From DATKBT01 sp035546295 (lineage in GTDB: Bacteria > Acidobacteriota > Thermoanaerobaculia > Multivoradales > Multivoraceae): a stretch of DNA of 64,000 nucleotides. The notes beneath the pieces were generated by a model. The model was not told the origin of the DNA. It ran no database searches and worked only from the letters and a program-made list of their open reading frames with translations. A program made the translations under genes and the position numbers. Location of the stretch: assembly GCA_035546295.1 (NCBI GenBank), contig DATKBT010000014.1, forward strand, positions 26,352-90,351, in the 5' to 3' direction. This document shows, piece after piece, positions 8,857-16,892 of the stretch. Position 1 is the stretch's first letter. The number at the start of each line of letters is the position of its first letter.

Positions 8857-9864
8857 CTACAGCTTCCTCAACCGCACCCGCTCCACCGAGTGGTCGTGCC
8901 CCTTCTCCAGGATCAGATGCGCCCGCTCCCTGGTCGGCTCGATGTTCTCGACCAGGTTGACCTGGTTGATCTCGCGCCAGATGCGCAGCGCCACCTGCTC
9001 GGCCTCGTCGCGCGAGAGCGAAGCGTAGCGGTTGAAGTAGGCGTCGGGGTCGCGGAAGGCGGTGTGGCGGAAGGTCAGGAAGCGCTCGACGTACCAGCGG
9101 CGGATGACCTCGGCGGGGGCGTCGACGTAGATCGAGAAGTCGAAAAGGTCCGACAGGAAGGTGCGCGAGCTCTTGCTGGGGTCTCGCGAGGCCGTCTGCA
9201 GGACGTTGAGGCCTTCCACGATCAGGATGTCCGGCTGGTCGACCTCCCGGGTCTCGCCGGAGACGATGTCGTAGCTGATGTGGGAGTAGATCGGGTGCCG
9301 GACGTGGCGCTCGCCGGACTTGACCTGGAACACGAAGTTGTAGAGCGAGCGGACGTCGTAGCTCTGCGGGAACCCCTTGCGGTTCATCAGGCCCCGCTCC
9401 TCGAGCACCGCGTTCGGGTAGAGGAAGCCGTCGGTGGTCAGCAGGTCGACTTTGGGATGGTTCGGCCAGCGGCGCAGAAGGGCCTGCAGGATGCGGGCGG
9501 TGGTGCTCTTGCCCACCGCCACCGAGCCTGCGATGCCGATGACGTAGGGCACCTTCGGCGTCAGGCTGCCCAGGAAGGTCGCGGTGGCGCGGTAGAGGTC
9601 CTGGGTGCCGGCGACGTAGAGGTTGAGCAGCCGCGACATCGGCAGGTAGATGTCCTCCACCTCGGTCATCGACACGTTCTCGTTGATGCCGCGCAGGCTC
9701 TCGAGCTCCGGCTCGGAGAGGGGGAGCGGGGTGTCGGCGCGCAGCTTCGCCCACTCGGCTCGCTCGAAGGAGGCGTAGGGGGAGCGCGTGACGGCAGCGC
9801 GCGACTCGGCGCCGGCCGACGAGCCGGGGGACGGGGAATCCGCGCTGGGCCGAGGGTGGATCAT
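8857..9864 (-). CDS. coaA: Type I pantothenate kinase
   Basis: Cytoplasmic enzyme phosphorylating pantothenate with ATP, the first step of coenzyme A synthesis; 335 residues, close to E. coli CoaA (316). It shows the P-loop GSVAVGKST near residue 112, LLTTDGFLYPN, KGFPQSYD, YSHISYDIVSGE and DILIVEGLNVLQ, all characteristic of the prokaryotic type I enzyme. The first 30 residues (Pro/Ser/Ala-rich) are not conserved. It stands alone on the minus strand, with palindromic spacer sequence upstream. Confidence 0.96.
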   Translation of the reverse strand: MIHPRPSADSPSPGSSAGAESRAAVTRSPYASFERAEWAKLRADTPLPLSEPELESLRGINENVSMTEVEDIYLPMSRLLNLYVAGTQDLYRATATFLGSLTPKVPYVIGIAGSVAVGKSTTARILQALLRRWPNHPKVDLLTTDGFLYPNAVLEERGLMNRKGFPQSYDVRSLYNFVFQVKSGERHVRHPIYSHISYDIVSGETREVDQPDILIVEGLNVLQTASRDPSKSSRTFLSDLFDFSIYVDAPAEVIRRWYVERFLTFRHTAFRDPDAYFNRYASLSRDEAEQVALRIWREINQVNLVENIEPTRERAHLILEKGHDHSVERVRLRKL

Positions 9865-10325
9865 TCCGGCCGACCGAAGAGATGGGTTCGCGCCGCCGGA
9901 CGTGAATCGTCGAACGGAGCGCAGCGGCCTGGGCGCCGGCCTACGGGGAGGTCGGCCGCGACAGGAGGACGAGGCGGATGGTAGCGGAGGACGCGCCGGC
10001 CGGCCGCTCGAAGGAGTGCCAGGGCGGCGGCCTCAGAGGCCGGCGCGACAGGAACGGATCCGTGCAGCCACCGGCCGACCAGGAGGTCGGCCGGTGCCGG
10101 ACATCCAGCCGGATCGTCGGGGGCAGCGACGCTGGTAGCCGAGTGAAGGGAGGTCTCGGCGCCGGGGTGGGAGGGGGCGCCGTGCGCGAGGAATCCGCAG
10201 GCCCGTCGGCCGGAACGCTGCCCGGCCGCTACGGAAGGTGCGGCGAGACGTCGTTGCGGTCTGGGGCGGGTCTTGCGCAATGGAGGCGCCGTCGGGCGGG
10301 CATCGGGCGGCCGGGGCGGATGCCG
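9865..10325. other. 461-bp gap with REP-like palindromes, no gene seen
   Basis: Between coaA and the peroxiredoxin gene. It contains a degenerate palindrome near 9934-9960 and a perfect one at 10069-10096. Open frames here have no recognisable family and biased low-complexity composition, so I call none. Confidence 0.6.
10069..10096. repeat. REP-like palindrome, 12-bp perfect stem and 4-nt loop
   Basis: CACCGGCCGACC, loop AGGA, GGTCGGCCGGTG. The inner 22 bp (10072-10093) have the same 9-bp stem and 4-nt loop as copies at 18393, 18479, 29493, 57927 and 60971. Confidence 0.85.
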
Positions 10326-10808
10326 CTACAGCTCCTGGAGCACGGCGTCGGCGCTGCTGACGCCGACGTCGCGGCCCTCCTCGACGCCCAGGTAGGTGAT
10401 TCTGCCGTCGTCGGCGATCAGCGCGTAGCGGCGGGAGCGGGGGCCCATCCCAAACCCCGACGCGTCGAGCACCAGGCCCATCGCCTCGGCGAACTCCGCG
10501 TTGCCGTCGGAGAGCAGGACGATGTCGTCCGGGATCGATCGCGATTTGCCCCAGGCCGACATCACGAACGGATCGTTGACGGCGATGCAGGCGACGGTGT
10601 CGACGCCCTTCGACTTGATCTCGCCGACCTTGTCGACGAAGCCGGGGAGGTGGACGTCGGAGCAGGTGGGGGTGAAGGCGCCGGGCACCGCGAACAGGAC
10701 GACCTTGTTGCCGGCGAACAGTTCCTTGGTGGAGACGTCTTCGATGCCGTTGGAGGTCAAGCGTTTGAAGGTGGACTCTGGAATCGTGTCTCCGACTTGA
10801 CTGGCCAT
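10326..10808 (-). CDS. Peroxiredoxin, Prx5 family
   Basis: Thiol peroxidase of 160 residues that reduces hydrogen peroxide and organic peroxides. The Prx5 signature PGAFTPTCS places the peroxidatic cysteine at residue 49, with FALPGAFT-like context VVLFAVPGAFT; a second cysteine is at 74 (VACIAVNDPFVM). The catalytic Arg is in RRYALIADDG. The protein is cytoplasmic, with no signal. The 164-bp gap to the divergent glycosyltransferase gene holds both promoters. Confidence 0.93.
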   Translation of the reverse strand: MASQVGDTIPESTFKRLTSNGIEDVSTKELFAGNKVVLFAVPGAFTPTCSDVHLPGFVDKVGEIKSKGVDTVACIAVNDPFVMSAWGKSRSIPDDIVLLSDGNAEFAEAMGLVLDASGFGMGPRSRRYALIADDGRITYLGVEEGRDVGVSSADAVLQEL

Positions 10809-10972
10809 GATTTTGCGTGTCTCCCTGGGCTCGATCGGGTGTTCCGCCGCCGACCCGATCGCGACAGCTCGCCGGTCCGGGCGGCCGGGGCGAGCACAGT
10901 ATCAGGGGCCGAGCCGTCCGGTTTCTCGTCGCGTGCACGCTCGAGGCTCGGGGCGGCGGCTACACTGCGCCG

Positions 10973-12868
10973 GTGTCTGCACCCTCGAGATCGGAGGCGC
11001 GGGCCCGACGCTCGCCGGCGGCGTGGGCGGCGCTGGCTCTCCTGCTGGCTGCGCTCCTGATCGGAGCGCTGTCGTTCGATCCTAGGCGCTGGCCGTCGGT
11101 GGTCGGAGACGAGGCGACCTACCTGATGGCGGCGCAGAGCCTGGCGTGGGACGGCGACCTGAAGTACTCCCTGGCGGATCTGGAGCGCTTCCGGCGGCTC
11201 CTGGAGCGCGAGCCGGACGGACTGATCCTGCAGCGCCGCGAGCTCGACGCCGGCGCCGGTGGCGAGATCCTGCGCTACGCCAAACCGGTGTTCTATCCGC
11301 TGGCGATCGCTCCCTTCGTCCGGGTGCTGCCGCGGCGCGGAGCGGCGGCCGCCAACGCGGTGATCCTGATCCTTGCCTCCGTCTGTACGGCACTCGCGCT
11401 CGAGCACCGGGTGGGTCGGGTGGCGCCGCTCTGGGTGGCCTGCCTGGTCTTCGCCTCCGTGACGTTCGCCCATGTCTTCTGGGCGCACGCGGACCTGATG
11501 CTGATGTCGCTGCTCGCCGTCTCGCTGTCGCTGGTCGAGCTGGTGCGCGCTCGATCGAAGGGGCGAAGACGGGATGCCGCAGGCCCGGCGCTGGTGCGCG
11601 AACGGTCGGCGAGGCGATCGTCGAATCTCGCCGCGCCTCGACGATCGAGGATCTTCACAACGCTGGGGTCCGGCTGGAGGAGGTTCGCTCGCGGGGAGGG
11701 TGCGCTGGTGGTGGCGGGAGCCCTGGCCGGCGTGGTCTCGATCAGCCGCCCGGTCTACCTGGTGGTGGCGCTCCCGCTGCTGGTCGCAGCGGGCTCGCGA
11801 GCCAGGATGCTGCGTGTGGCGCTCGGGCTCGGCGTCGTCCTCGCGGTCTCGCTGCTCGGAAACCTGGTCGTGCGCGGCACCTGGTCGAGCTACTCGGGGG
11901 AGCGGCACGGCTACTACGCCTACACCGGGTTTCCGCTCGAAGCGGGAGCCGACGACCCGGCGGGCGTCGAGGGGGCGGCGCGCCCCTCGGCATCCTGGAC
12001 CGAACGCCTGGTGCCGTTCGGCTTCGACCTGCGGGTGTCGGCCTGGAATCTCCTCTACCTCCTGGCCGGACGTCACGTCGGTCTGCTGCCGTACTTCCTG
12101 CCCCTCGTCCTCGGCTTGGTGGCGTGGCGCTCGAGCGCGAGCTCGTGGGCGCTGCTCGGCGCGTTCGCGGCGGTCGCCGTGGCCTTCCTGATCCTGCGCC
12201 CCTACAACTTCTGGGGGGGCGGCGGGGCGCTCGCCAATCGCTACCTGCTGCCGGTCTATCCGTGCCTGTGGTTCCTGGCCTGGCGGCGCCGGCGCGCGCT
12301 GCCGGTGGTCGTGGTCGCGGTGCTGGCGGCGCCCTTCCTGTGGCCGACCTGGACCTCGCCGCGCAGTTTCTTCCGGGGCGAGGACGGGGACTATCGTCAC
12401 GTGTCGACGGTGGCGCGCCACCTGCTGCCCTACGAGACGACCCAGAACCAGCTCAAACCGTCGGGGCACGACGATTTCGTGCATCGTGCGATCGACGAGA
12501 CCGAGGGCGGCGCGCACGGCGGCGGGCTGTGGGTGAAGTCGCTCTCGCCCGGCTTGCGGGGAGTGGGCGCCGAGCGGATCGAGCTGACCGTGGGCGCGGC
12601 GGAGGCCGGCTTGCTGGTCGGCAGCCCCCGACCGATCGCGGGGCTCGAGCTCCTGATCGGCGAGGACGCTGCGGACGGATCGAGCCTGCCGGTGGAGCTG
12701 GGATGGCGCCGAGCGCACCCGATGTGGTGGACGAAGGAGGCCTACTTCCTCTATCCGGTCGACGTCGATGCGGCATTGCTGCACTCGCCGCTCAGCTACG
12801 CGCCCGGCCAGACGGTCTCGTTCCGGTTCGGCGTGGTGGGAACGACTCCCGAGGCGAACCCTCCGTAG
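10973..12868 (+). CDS. GT-C type membrane glycosyltransferase (GT39-like)
   Basis: Polytopic membrane protein of about 631 residues. After the first membrane segment it has VVGDEATYLMAAQ, an acidic pair in the first extracytoplasmic loop as in GT39/ArnT-type enzymes that use polyprenyl-phosphate sugars, then about ten hydrophobic segments and a soluble C-terminal beta-rich domain (residues 500-631). The start is a GTG at 10973 (VSAPSRSEAR); no ATG precedes the first membrane segment, so the start is uncertain. Between membrane segments a basic cytoplasmic insert (residues near 190-240) looks low-complexity. Its TAG stop lies in the GTAG flank of a REP-like palindrome. The exact family is inferred. 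Confidence 0.72.
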   Translation: MSAPSRSEARARRSPAAWAALALLLAALLIGALSFDPRRWPSVVGDEATYLMAAQSLAWDGDLKYSLADLERFRRLLEREPDGLILQRRELDAGAGGEILRYAKPVFYPLAIAPFVRVLPRRGAAAANAVILILASVCTALALEHRVGRVAPLWVACLVFASVTFAHVFWAHADLMLMSLLAVSLSLVELVRARSKGRRRDAAGPALVRERSARRSSNLAAPRRSRIFTTLGSGWRRFARGEGALVVAGALAGVVSISRPVYLVVALPLLVAAGSRARMLRVALGLGVVLAVSLLGNLVVRGTWSSYSGERHGYYAYTGFPLEAGADDPAGVEGAARPSASWTERLVPFGFDLRVSAWNLLYLLAGRHVGLLPYFLPLVLGLVAWRSSASSWALLGAFAAVAVAFLILRPYNFWGGGGALANRYLLPVYPCLWFLAWRRRRALPVVVVAVLAAPFLWPTWTSPRSFFRGEDGDYRHVSTVARHLLPYETTQNQLKPSGHDDFVHRAIDETEGGAHGGGLWVKSLSPGLRGVGAERIELTVGAAEAGLLVGSPRPIAGLELLIGEDAADGSSLPVELGWRRAHPMWWTKEAYFLYPVDVDAALLHSPLSYAPGQTVSFRFGVVGTTPEANPP

Positions 12869-12879
12869 GGGCCGTTTCC

Positions 12880-12900
12880 CGGCCGCCGTCCGGTCGGCCG
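12880..12900. repeat. REP-like palindrome, imperfect
   Basis: CGGCCGCCG and CGGTCGGCCG form an imperfect inverted repeat preceded by CCTCCGTAGGGGCCG, whose TAG is the stop codon of the glycosyltransferase gene. It lies in the 222-bp gap before galE. Confidence 0.65.
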
Positions 12901-13090
12901 ATGGAGACGATGGGGAGTCGTCGTCGGTGATGGATCCGTGAACGAGATGTCCGTGCGCTCTCTCGCCCGCCGGCGCGGTCCGGCTTCGTGACGGTGGCGC
13001 GGCGTCGTGCGGACCCTGAGCCCCAACGTGGCGGGACCCGCGATGCGACCGGCCCGTCTCGCTCGGCGTTCTTCCGCTAGGCTGCGCGCC

Positions 13091-14104
13091 ATGTCCCGCA
13101 TCCTGGTCACCGGCGGAGCCGGTTACATCGGCTCTCACACCTGCGTCGAGCTGCTCGACGCAGGGCACGACGTGGTGGTCGTCGACAACCTGGCGAACAG
13201 CTCGATGGTGGCGATCGAACGGGTACAGGAGCTGGCGGGGAGGTCGCTCGAGCTCGAGCAGGTCGACATCTGCAACGAGGCGGAGCTCGACCGGATCCTG
13301 TCGCGCTCGCCCTGCGACGCCGTCGTCCACTTCGCCGGGCTCAAGGCGGTCGGCGAGTCGACCGAGATCCCGCTCGAGTACTACCGCAACAACGTGGGCG
13401 GGACGGTCGCGCTGCTGAGCGCGATGCGCCGCGCCGGTCTGCGGCGCATCGTCTTCTCGTCCTCGTGCACGGTCTACGGTGCGCCGCGCGAGCTCCCGGT
13501 CACCGAGGAGGCGCCGCTCGGCGCCCACAACCCCTACGGGCGCACCAAGCTGATCATCGAGGACATGCTGCGCGACGTCGCGGCGTCGGAGCCGGGCTGG
13601 CGGGCGCTGCTGCTGCGCTACTTCAATCCGATCGGCGCACACGCGAGCGGCCGGATCGGCGAGGACCCGCAGGGCATCCCCAACAACCTGATGCCCTTCC
13701 TGATGCAGGTCGCGGTCGGGCAGCGGGAGGTCCTGCGGGTCTTCGGCGACGACTACGACACGCGCGACGGCACGTGCATCCGGGACTACATCCACGTCGT
13801 CGATCTCGCCCTCGGTCACCTCGCGGCGCTCGATACGCTCGATCGGATCGAGGGCGCCGTGCCCTACAACCTGGGGACGGGGCACGGCAGCACGGTCCTC
13901 GAGGTCATCGAGGCGGCGTCGAAGGCGGTCGGCAGGCCGGTGCCCTACGAGGTGGTCGGACGCCGTCCCGGCGATGCGCCGGCGGTGTGGGCCGATCCGT
14001 CGCGAGCCGAGCGCGACCTCGGCTGGGTCGCGCAGCGCGGTCTCGACGAGATGTGCGCCGATGCCTGGCGGTGGCAGAGCCAGAACCCTCGGGGGTATCG
14101 ATAG
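13091..14104 (+). CDS. galE: UDP-glucose 4-epimerase
   Basis: Interconverts UDP-glucose and UDP-galactose, supplying galactose units for surface polysaccharide. 337 residues, the usual length. The Rossmann start ILVTGGAGYIGSHTCVELL, VVHFAGLKAVGES, SSSCTVYG, the catalytic NPYGRTK (Tyr-x3-Lys), RYFNPIGAH and GTCIRDYIHVVDLA are all diagnostic of GalE. I start at ATG 13091 (SRILVTGG), 28 residues inside the longer open frame, because the NAD-binding strand must be near the N terminus. Confidence 0.97.
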   Translation: MSRILVTGGAGYIGSHTCVELLDAGHDVVVVDNLANSSMVAIERVQELAGRSLELEQVDICNEAELDRILSRSPCDAVVHFAGLKAVGESTEIPLEYYRNNVGGTVALLSAMRRAGLRRIVFSSSCTVYGAPRELPVTEEAPLGAHNPYGRTKLIIEDMLRDVAASEPGWRALLLRYFNPIGAHASGRIGEDPQGIPNNLMPFLMQVAVGQREVLRVFGDDYDTRDGTCIRDYIHVVDLALGHLAALDTLDRIEGAVPYNLGTGHGSTVLEVIEAASKAVGRPVPYEVVGRRPGDAPAVWADPSRAERDLGWVAQRGLDEMCADAWRWQSQNPRGYR

Positions 14105-14332
14105 TCCGTTGCGCTCGCGGTGTCGTCGAGTCAGCGGACGCGAGGCCGCCAGAGGCTCGCCCTCTTCGGGTTTGGGGGGAGAAAGAGGGTCGAACGGTTT
14201 CCTGGGTCCAGCGGGGAGCTGGAGCGCCCAGAAGAGGACAGGGCGGCCGGCTGGTGGCGGAGCTTCGGATCTGCCGACGACCGGGAGGGTCGCGAGTCGG
14301 CGCGATCCGCTCCTCCCGAGCGGCCGTGAGCC

Positions 14333-14378
14333 GAGATGGGTACCTGTCCCCGAACCGGAGATAGGTACCTGTCCCCGA
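14333..14378. repeat. Direct repeat with GGTACCTGTCCCCGA core, two copies
   Basis: Two 21-bp copies (14333-14353 and 14358-14378) differ at one base and share GGTACCTGTCCCCGA. They lie in the 283-bp gap between the convergent galE and radical SAM genes, ending 9 bp from the radical SAM stop. A related fragment, GGGGACAGG on the plus strand, occurs near 48036. Confidence 0.8.
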
Positions 14379-14387
14379 TCTCGAGGA

Positions 14388-16577
14388 TCACCCCAGCAGC
14401 GAGAGTTGCTTCTCGCCGCCGCGCCGGAACGCCGCCACCGAGAGTCCCGCGCCTCGTTCGGCCAGGCCGAGCCGCCGGCGATGCAGCTCGAAGAGCGCTG
14501 CGATCTGCTCGGCGTAGGCGCCGGTACCGCGCTGGCGCCGGAAGAACTCGGCGCGGTAGAGGGCGCCGTCGCGGGCCTCGCGCAGGCGGCCGAGCACCTT
14601 GTCCCGCCGCTCGGGATAGTGACGCTGCAGCCAGTCGTCGAACAGCTCCTTGACGCCGTGCGGTAGACGCAGCAGCACCCAGCCCGCGTTGACCGCTCCT
14701 GCGGCCTTTGCGGCTTCGAGGATGTGCGGGATCTCGTGGTCGTTGAGCGCCGGGATCACCGGCGCCACCAGCACGCCGCAGGGCACGCCGGCGGCGCGCA
14801 TCTCTGCGATCGCCCGCAGCCGGTTGGGCGGCGACGAGGTGCGCGGCTCCATGCGGCGGGCGAGCTCGACGTCGAGCGTGGTCACCGAGAGCATCACGTG
14901 AGCCGCGTCGTGCCGTGCGAGCTCCCCCAGCAGGTCGGCGTCGCGCGCCACCAGGCGGTTCTTGGTCACGATCACCACCGGGTTGCGCTTCTCGGCCAGC
15001 ACCTCGAGACAGCCGCGCGTGATGCGCAGCCGGCGCTCCAGCGGCTGGTACGGGTCGGTGACACCCGAAAGCGCGATCACCCGCGGTCGATACCGCGGCG
15101 ACTCCAGCTCGCGCCGCAGCAGCGCGGGCGCGCCCTCCTTGACCAGGATCTTGGTCTCGAAGTCGAGACCGGCCGAGAAGCCGAGGTACTCGTGGGTGGG
15201 GCGGGCATAGCAATTGTGGCTGACGACCCCGTTGGCGATGAAATCGCCAGTGCCGGTCGTGATGTCGAAGAGCTGCAAGCTCCTCTGCAGGGGCTCGATC
15301 TCTGCGACTCGCAGTCTCGCTGAGCTCCTCAAGGCAAGCTCGGCGATGTCTCGCTTTCGGGAGATGGCGTTGCCGACCTGATGAAAGAACCGCAGAACCT
15401 CGACGAGCCCCCCGAGGAGCCGCAAGGCCGCGACCGGCGCGCGCGCTCGCTTCGGGCGAAGACCGTCAGGGGATCCACGGTCTTCGGCCCAGCGGAAACC
15501 GAGGCCGCGTAACGCATCGCAGACGGCGTCGACGATCGCCTGGTCGGTGCCGCGCGCACACGCGTGCGTGATCCTCAGGACGCCCTCGCTGTACGAGCCC
15601 TGGGCGTCGAAGATCCCCGCGAGAAAGCCGCGTTGCCACGAGTGAGCCGGATGGCTCGGCCACTCGACGAGCGTCCGGATCGCATCGACGTTGGATCGGG
15701 AGCTCCTCCGTATCGCCTGGATCGCTTGCTTCGTTCCAGGCTCGCGCTGAAGCTCGAAGCTCCCAACTTCGATTCCCGCGCCCCTCGAGTACGCGGCAGC
15801 ACGATCGAGTGCCTCGGTGTCGACCAGGGCAAGTCCGAGCTGGTGTTGACCGCCGTGCGCCCGGTGGGGCCGGTGGCATCCATGGCTGGGCAGGTGTCCA
15901 TCGCCGCGGATGAGACCGGTGAGGTAACCGCGTCGGTACTCGGGATCGTTGGGATCCGGGCCTCGATCGAAGCGGCCCGTGCCCATCATCCGGTCGTTGG
16001 TCGTGAGGTGCGGCCGCTGCCCACCTGAGGTGTTGCGGGCGACGAACTTCCAGCCGCGCTCTGTCAGGAATCGGTGATTCTCGGCGGCGATCAGCTCGGT
16101 GCCGTCCTCGAGAGCCAGCCGATAGGCTGGCTTGCGGACCTGCCAGTGATCGAGGACTCTCGTTGTGACGTAGCGACGGGAGAAGCCGCGCCGCTCGGTA
16201 CCGTAGATCTCGTCGCCGGTTCGCAGGTCAGCCAGATCACGCGTGCGGCCGTCGGCCAGCAGGATCGGCGTGTCGCCGCCGAGGCAGTAGACGCATCCAT
16301 GCTCGCATCCGCGATACGGGTTGATCGAGGTGTCGAATCCGAGGTCCGGGCTGTCGTTGCGGGCGAGGATGGTGCGGGTGCCGTCGCGCAGGATCTCGGT
16401 CGCGACGGACGGCCGCTCGCCTTCCACGCGCTCGGCGAGCTCGTCGTCGAGGGTGTCGAGGTCGAGCTCTGAATCGAGGCGCTCGAACCGGTTGCGCGGG
16501 CTGCCGGCTGCGCCCCGGCCGCGCGGAGCGGGGGGCAGGCTTTCGGGTCCTCGCCGACGGCGGCTCATCGGGGGCAT
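14388..16577 (-). CDS. Radical SAM protein of the PA0069/Rv2578c family, interrupted by an intein
   Basis: 729-residue precursor; 371 residues after splicing. The extein matches the PA0069/Rv2578c family of uncharacterised radical SAM (SPL-like) proteins: SINPYRGCEHGCVY before the intein and CYARPTHEYLGFSAGLDFETKI after it, then TDPYQPLERRLRITRGCLEVL and VTKNRLVARDADLL. The cluster motif C-x3-C-x2-C is formed by Cys91, Cys95 and, only after splicing, Cys456. Downstream motifs are intact (MLSVTTLDVELARRMEPR). It converges with galE and diverges from the NCS1 permease. Either Met1 or Met4 could be the start. The substrate is unknown. Confidence 0.92.
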   Translation of the reverse strand: MPPMSRRRRGPESLPPAPRGRGAAGSPRNRFERLDSELDLDTLDDELAERVEGERPSVATEILRDGTRTILARNDSPDLGFDTSINPYRGCEHGCVYCLGGDTPILLADGRTRDLADLRTGDEIYGTERRGFSRRYVTTRVLDHWQVRKPAYRLALEDGTELIAAENHRFLTERGWKFVARNTSGGQRPHLTTNDRMMGTGRFDRGPDPNDPEYRRGYLTGLIRGDGHLPSHGCHRPHRAHGGQHQLGLALVDTEALDRAAAYSRGAGIEVGSFELQREPGTKQAIQAIRRSSRSNVDAIRTLVEWPSHPAHSWQRGFLAGIFDAQGSYSEGVLRITHACARGTDQAIVDAVCDALRGLGFRWAEDRGSPDGLRPKRARAPVAALRLLGGLVEVLRFFHQVGNAISRKRDIAELALRSSARLRVAEIEPLQRSLQLFDITTGTGDFIANGVVSHNCYARPTHEYLGFSAGLDFETKILVKEGAPALLRRELESPRYRPRVIALSGVTDPYQPLERRLRITRGCLEVLAEKRNPVVIVTKNRLVARDADLLGELARHDAAHVMLSVTTLDVELARRMEPRTSSPPNRLRAIAEMRAAGVPCGVLVAPVIPALNDHEIPHILEAAKAAGAVNAGWVLLRLPHGVKELFDDWLQRHYPERRDKVLGRLREARDGALYRAEFFRRQRGTGAYAEQIAALFELHRRRLGLAERGAGLSVAAFRRGGEKQLSLLG
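15213..16286 (-). mobile_element. Intein with LAGLIDADG homing endonuclease domain (358 residues)
   Basis: Residues 98-455 of the radical SAM precursor. Block A is CLGGDTPILLADG (splice Cys98). Block B is ELIAAENHRFLTERGW, with His168 but Ala165 where Thr is usual. The endonuclease motifs are YLTGLIRGDGHL (218-229, acidic residue Asp226) and FLAGIFDAQGS (318-328, Gln326 where an acid is usual). Block F is FDITTGTGDFIANG, and block G is NGVVSHN followed by Cys456. All splicing residues (Cys1, penultimate His, Asn, +1 Cys) are present, so splicing should work. NCBI describes intein-containing members of this radical SAM family in mycobacteria, so the insertion point may be a known hot spot. Confidence 0.93.
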
Positions 16578-16595
16578 TTTACGTCTTTTCTACGC

Positions 16596-16634
16596 TTCGA
16601 CGGAACAGTTCGACGGAAAAGTTCGACGGAACAG
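16596..16634. repeat. 13-bp tandem repeat, three copies
   Basis: TTCGACGGAACAG repeated at 16596-16608, 16609-16621 (one change) and 16622-16634, just upstream of the radical SAM start in the 315-bp divergent spacer toward the NCS1 permease. It could be regulatory because of its position, but no known operator is recognised. Nothing else is seen in this spacer. Confidence 0.8.
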
Positions 16635-16892
16635 GCGGTCGAGCCTGCACGTCGATCGAACACGATGTTTCAGGCGGGGTCGATGGCTCGTGGCGCGGGG
16701 ACTCTCGCGGGCCCACGGAGGGGCCGTGAGAGTGACGGGGTTTGGGATGGGAGAGTGGCTGGAGTCGGGAACGGGCCGGTGATCCGGGAGGTGCGGTTTC
16801 GCGGGCGCCGCGGCCCGAGTCGCCGTGGCGAGCCTGGCACGGCGGCGGCTAGCATCGGGTCGCCTTCGCCCCACGCCGACTCGGAGGCCGCG

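Noticed and set aside
10757..13885. 1042-residue minus-strand open frame
   Set aside because: Antisense to the glycosyltransferase and galE; no family motif; typical of third-position GC shadow frames.
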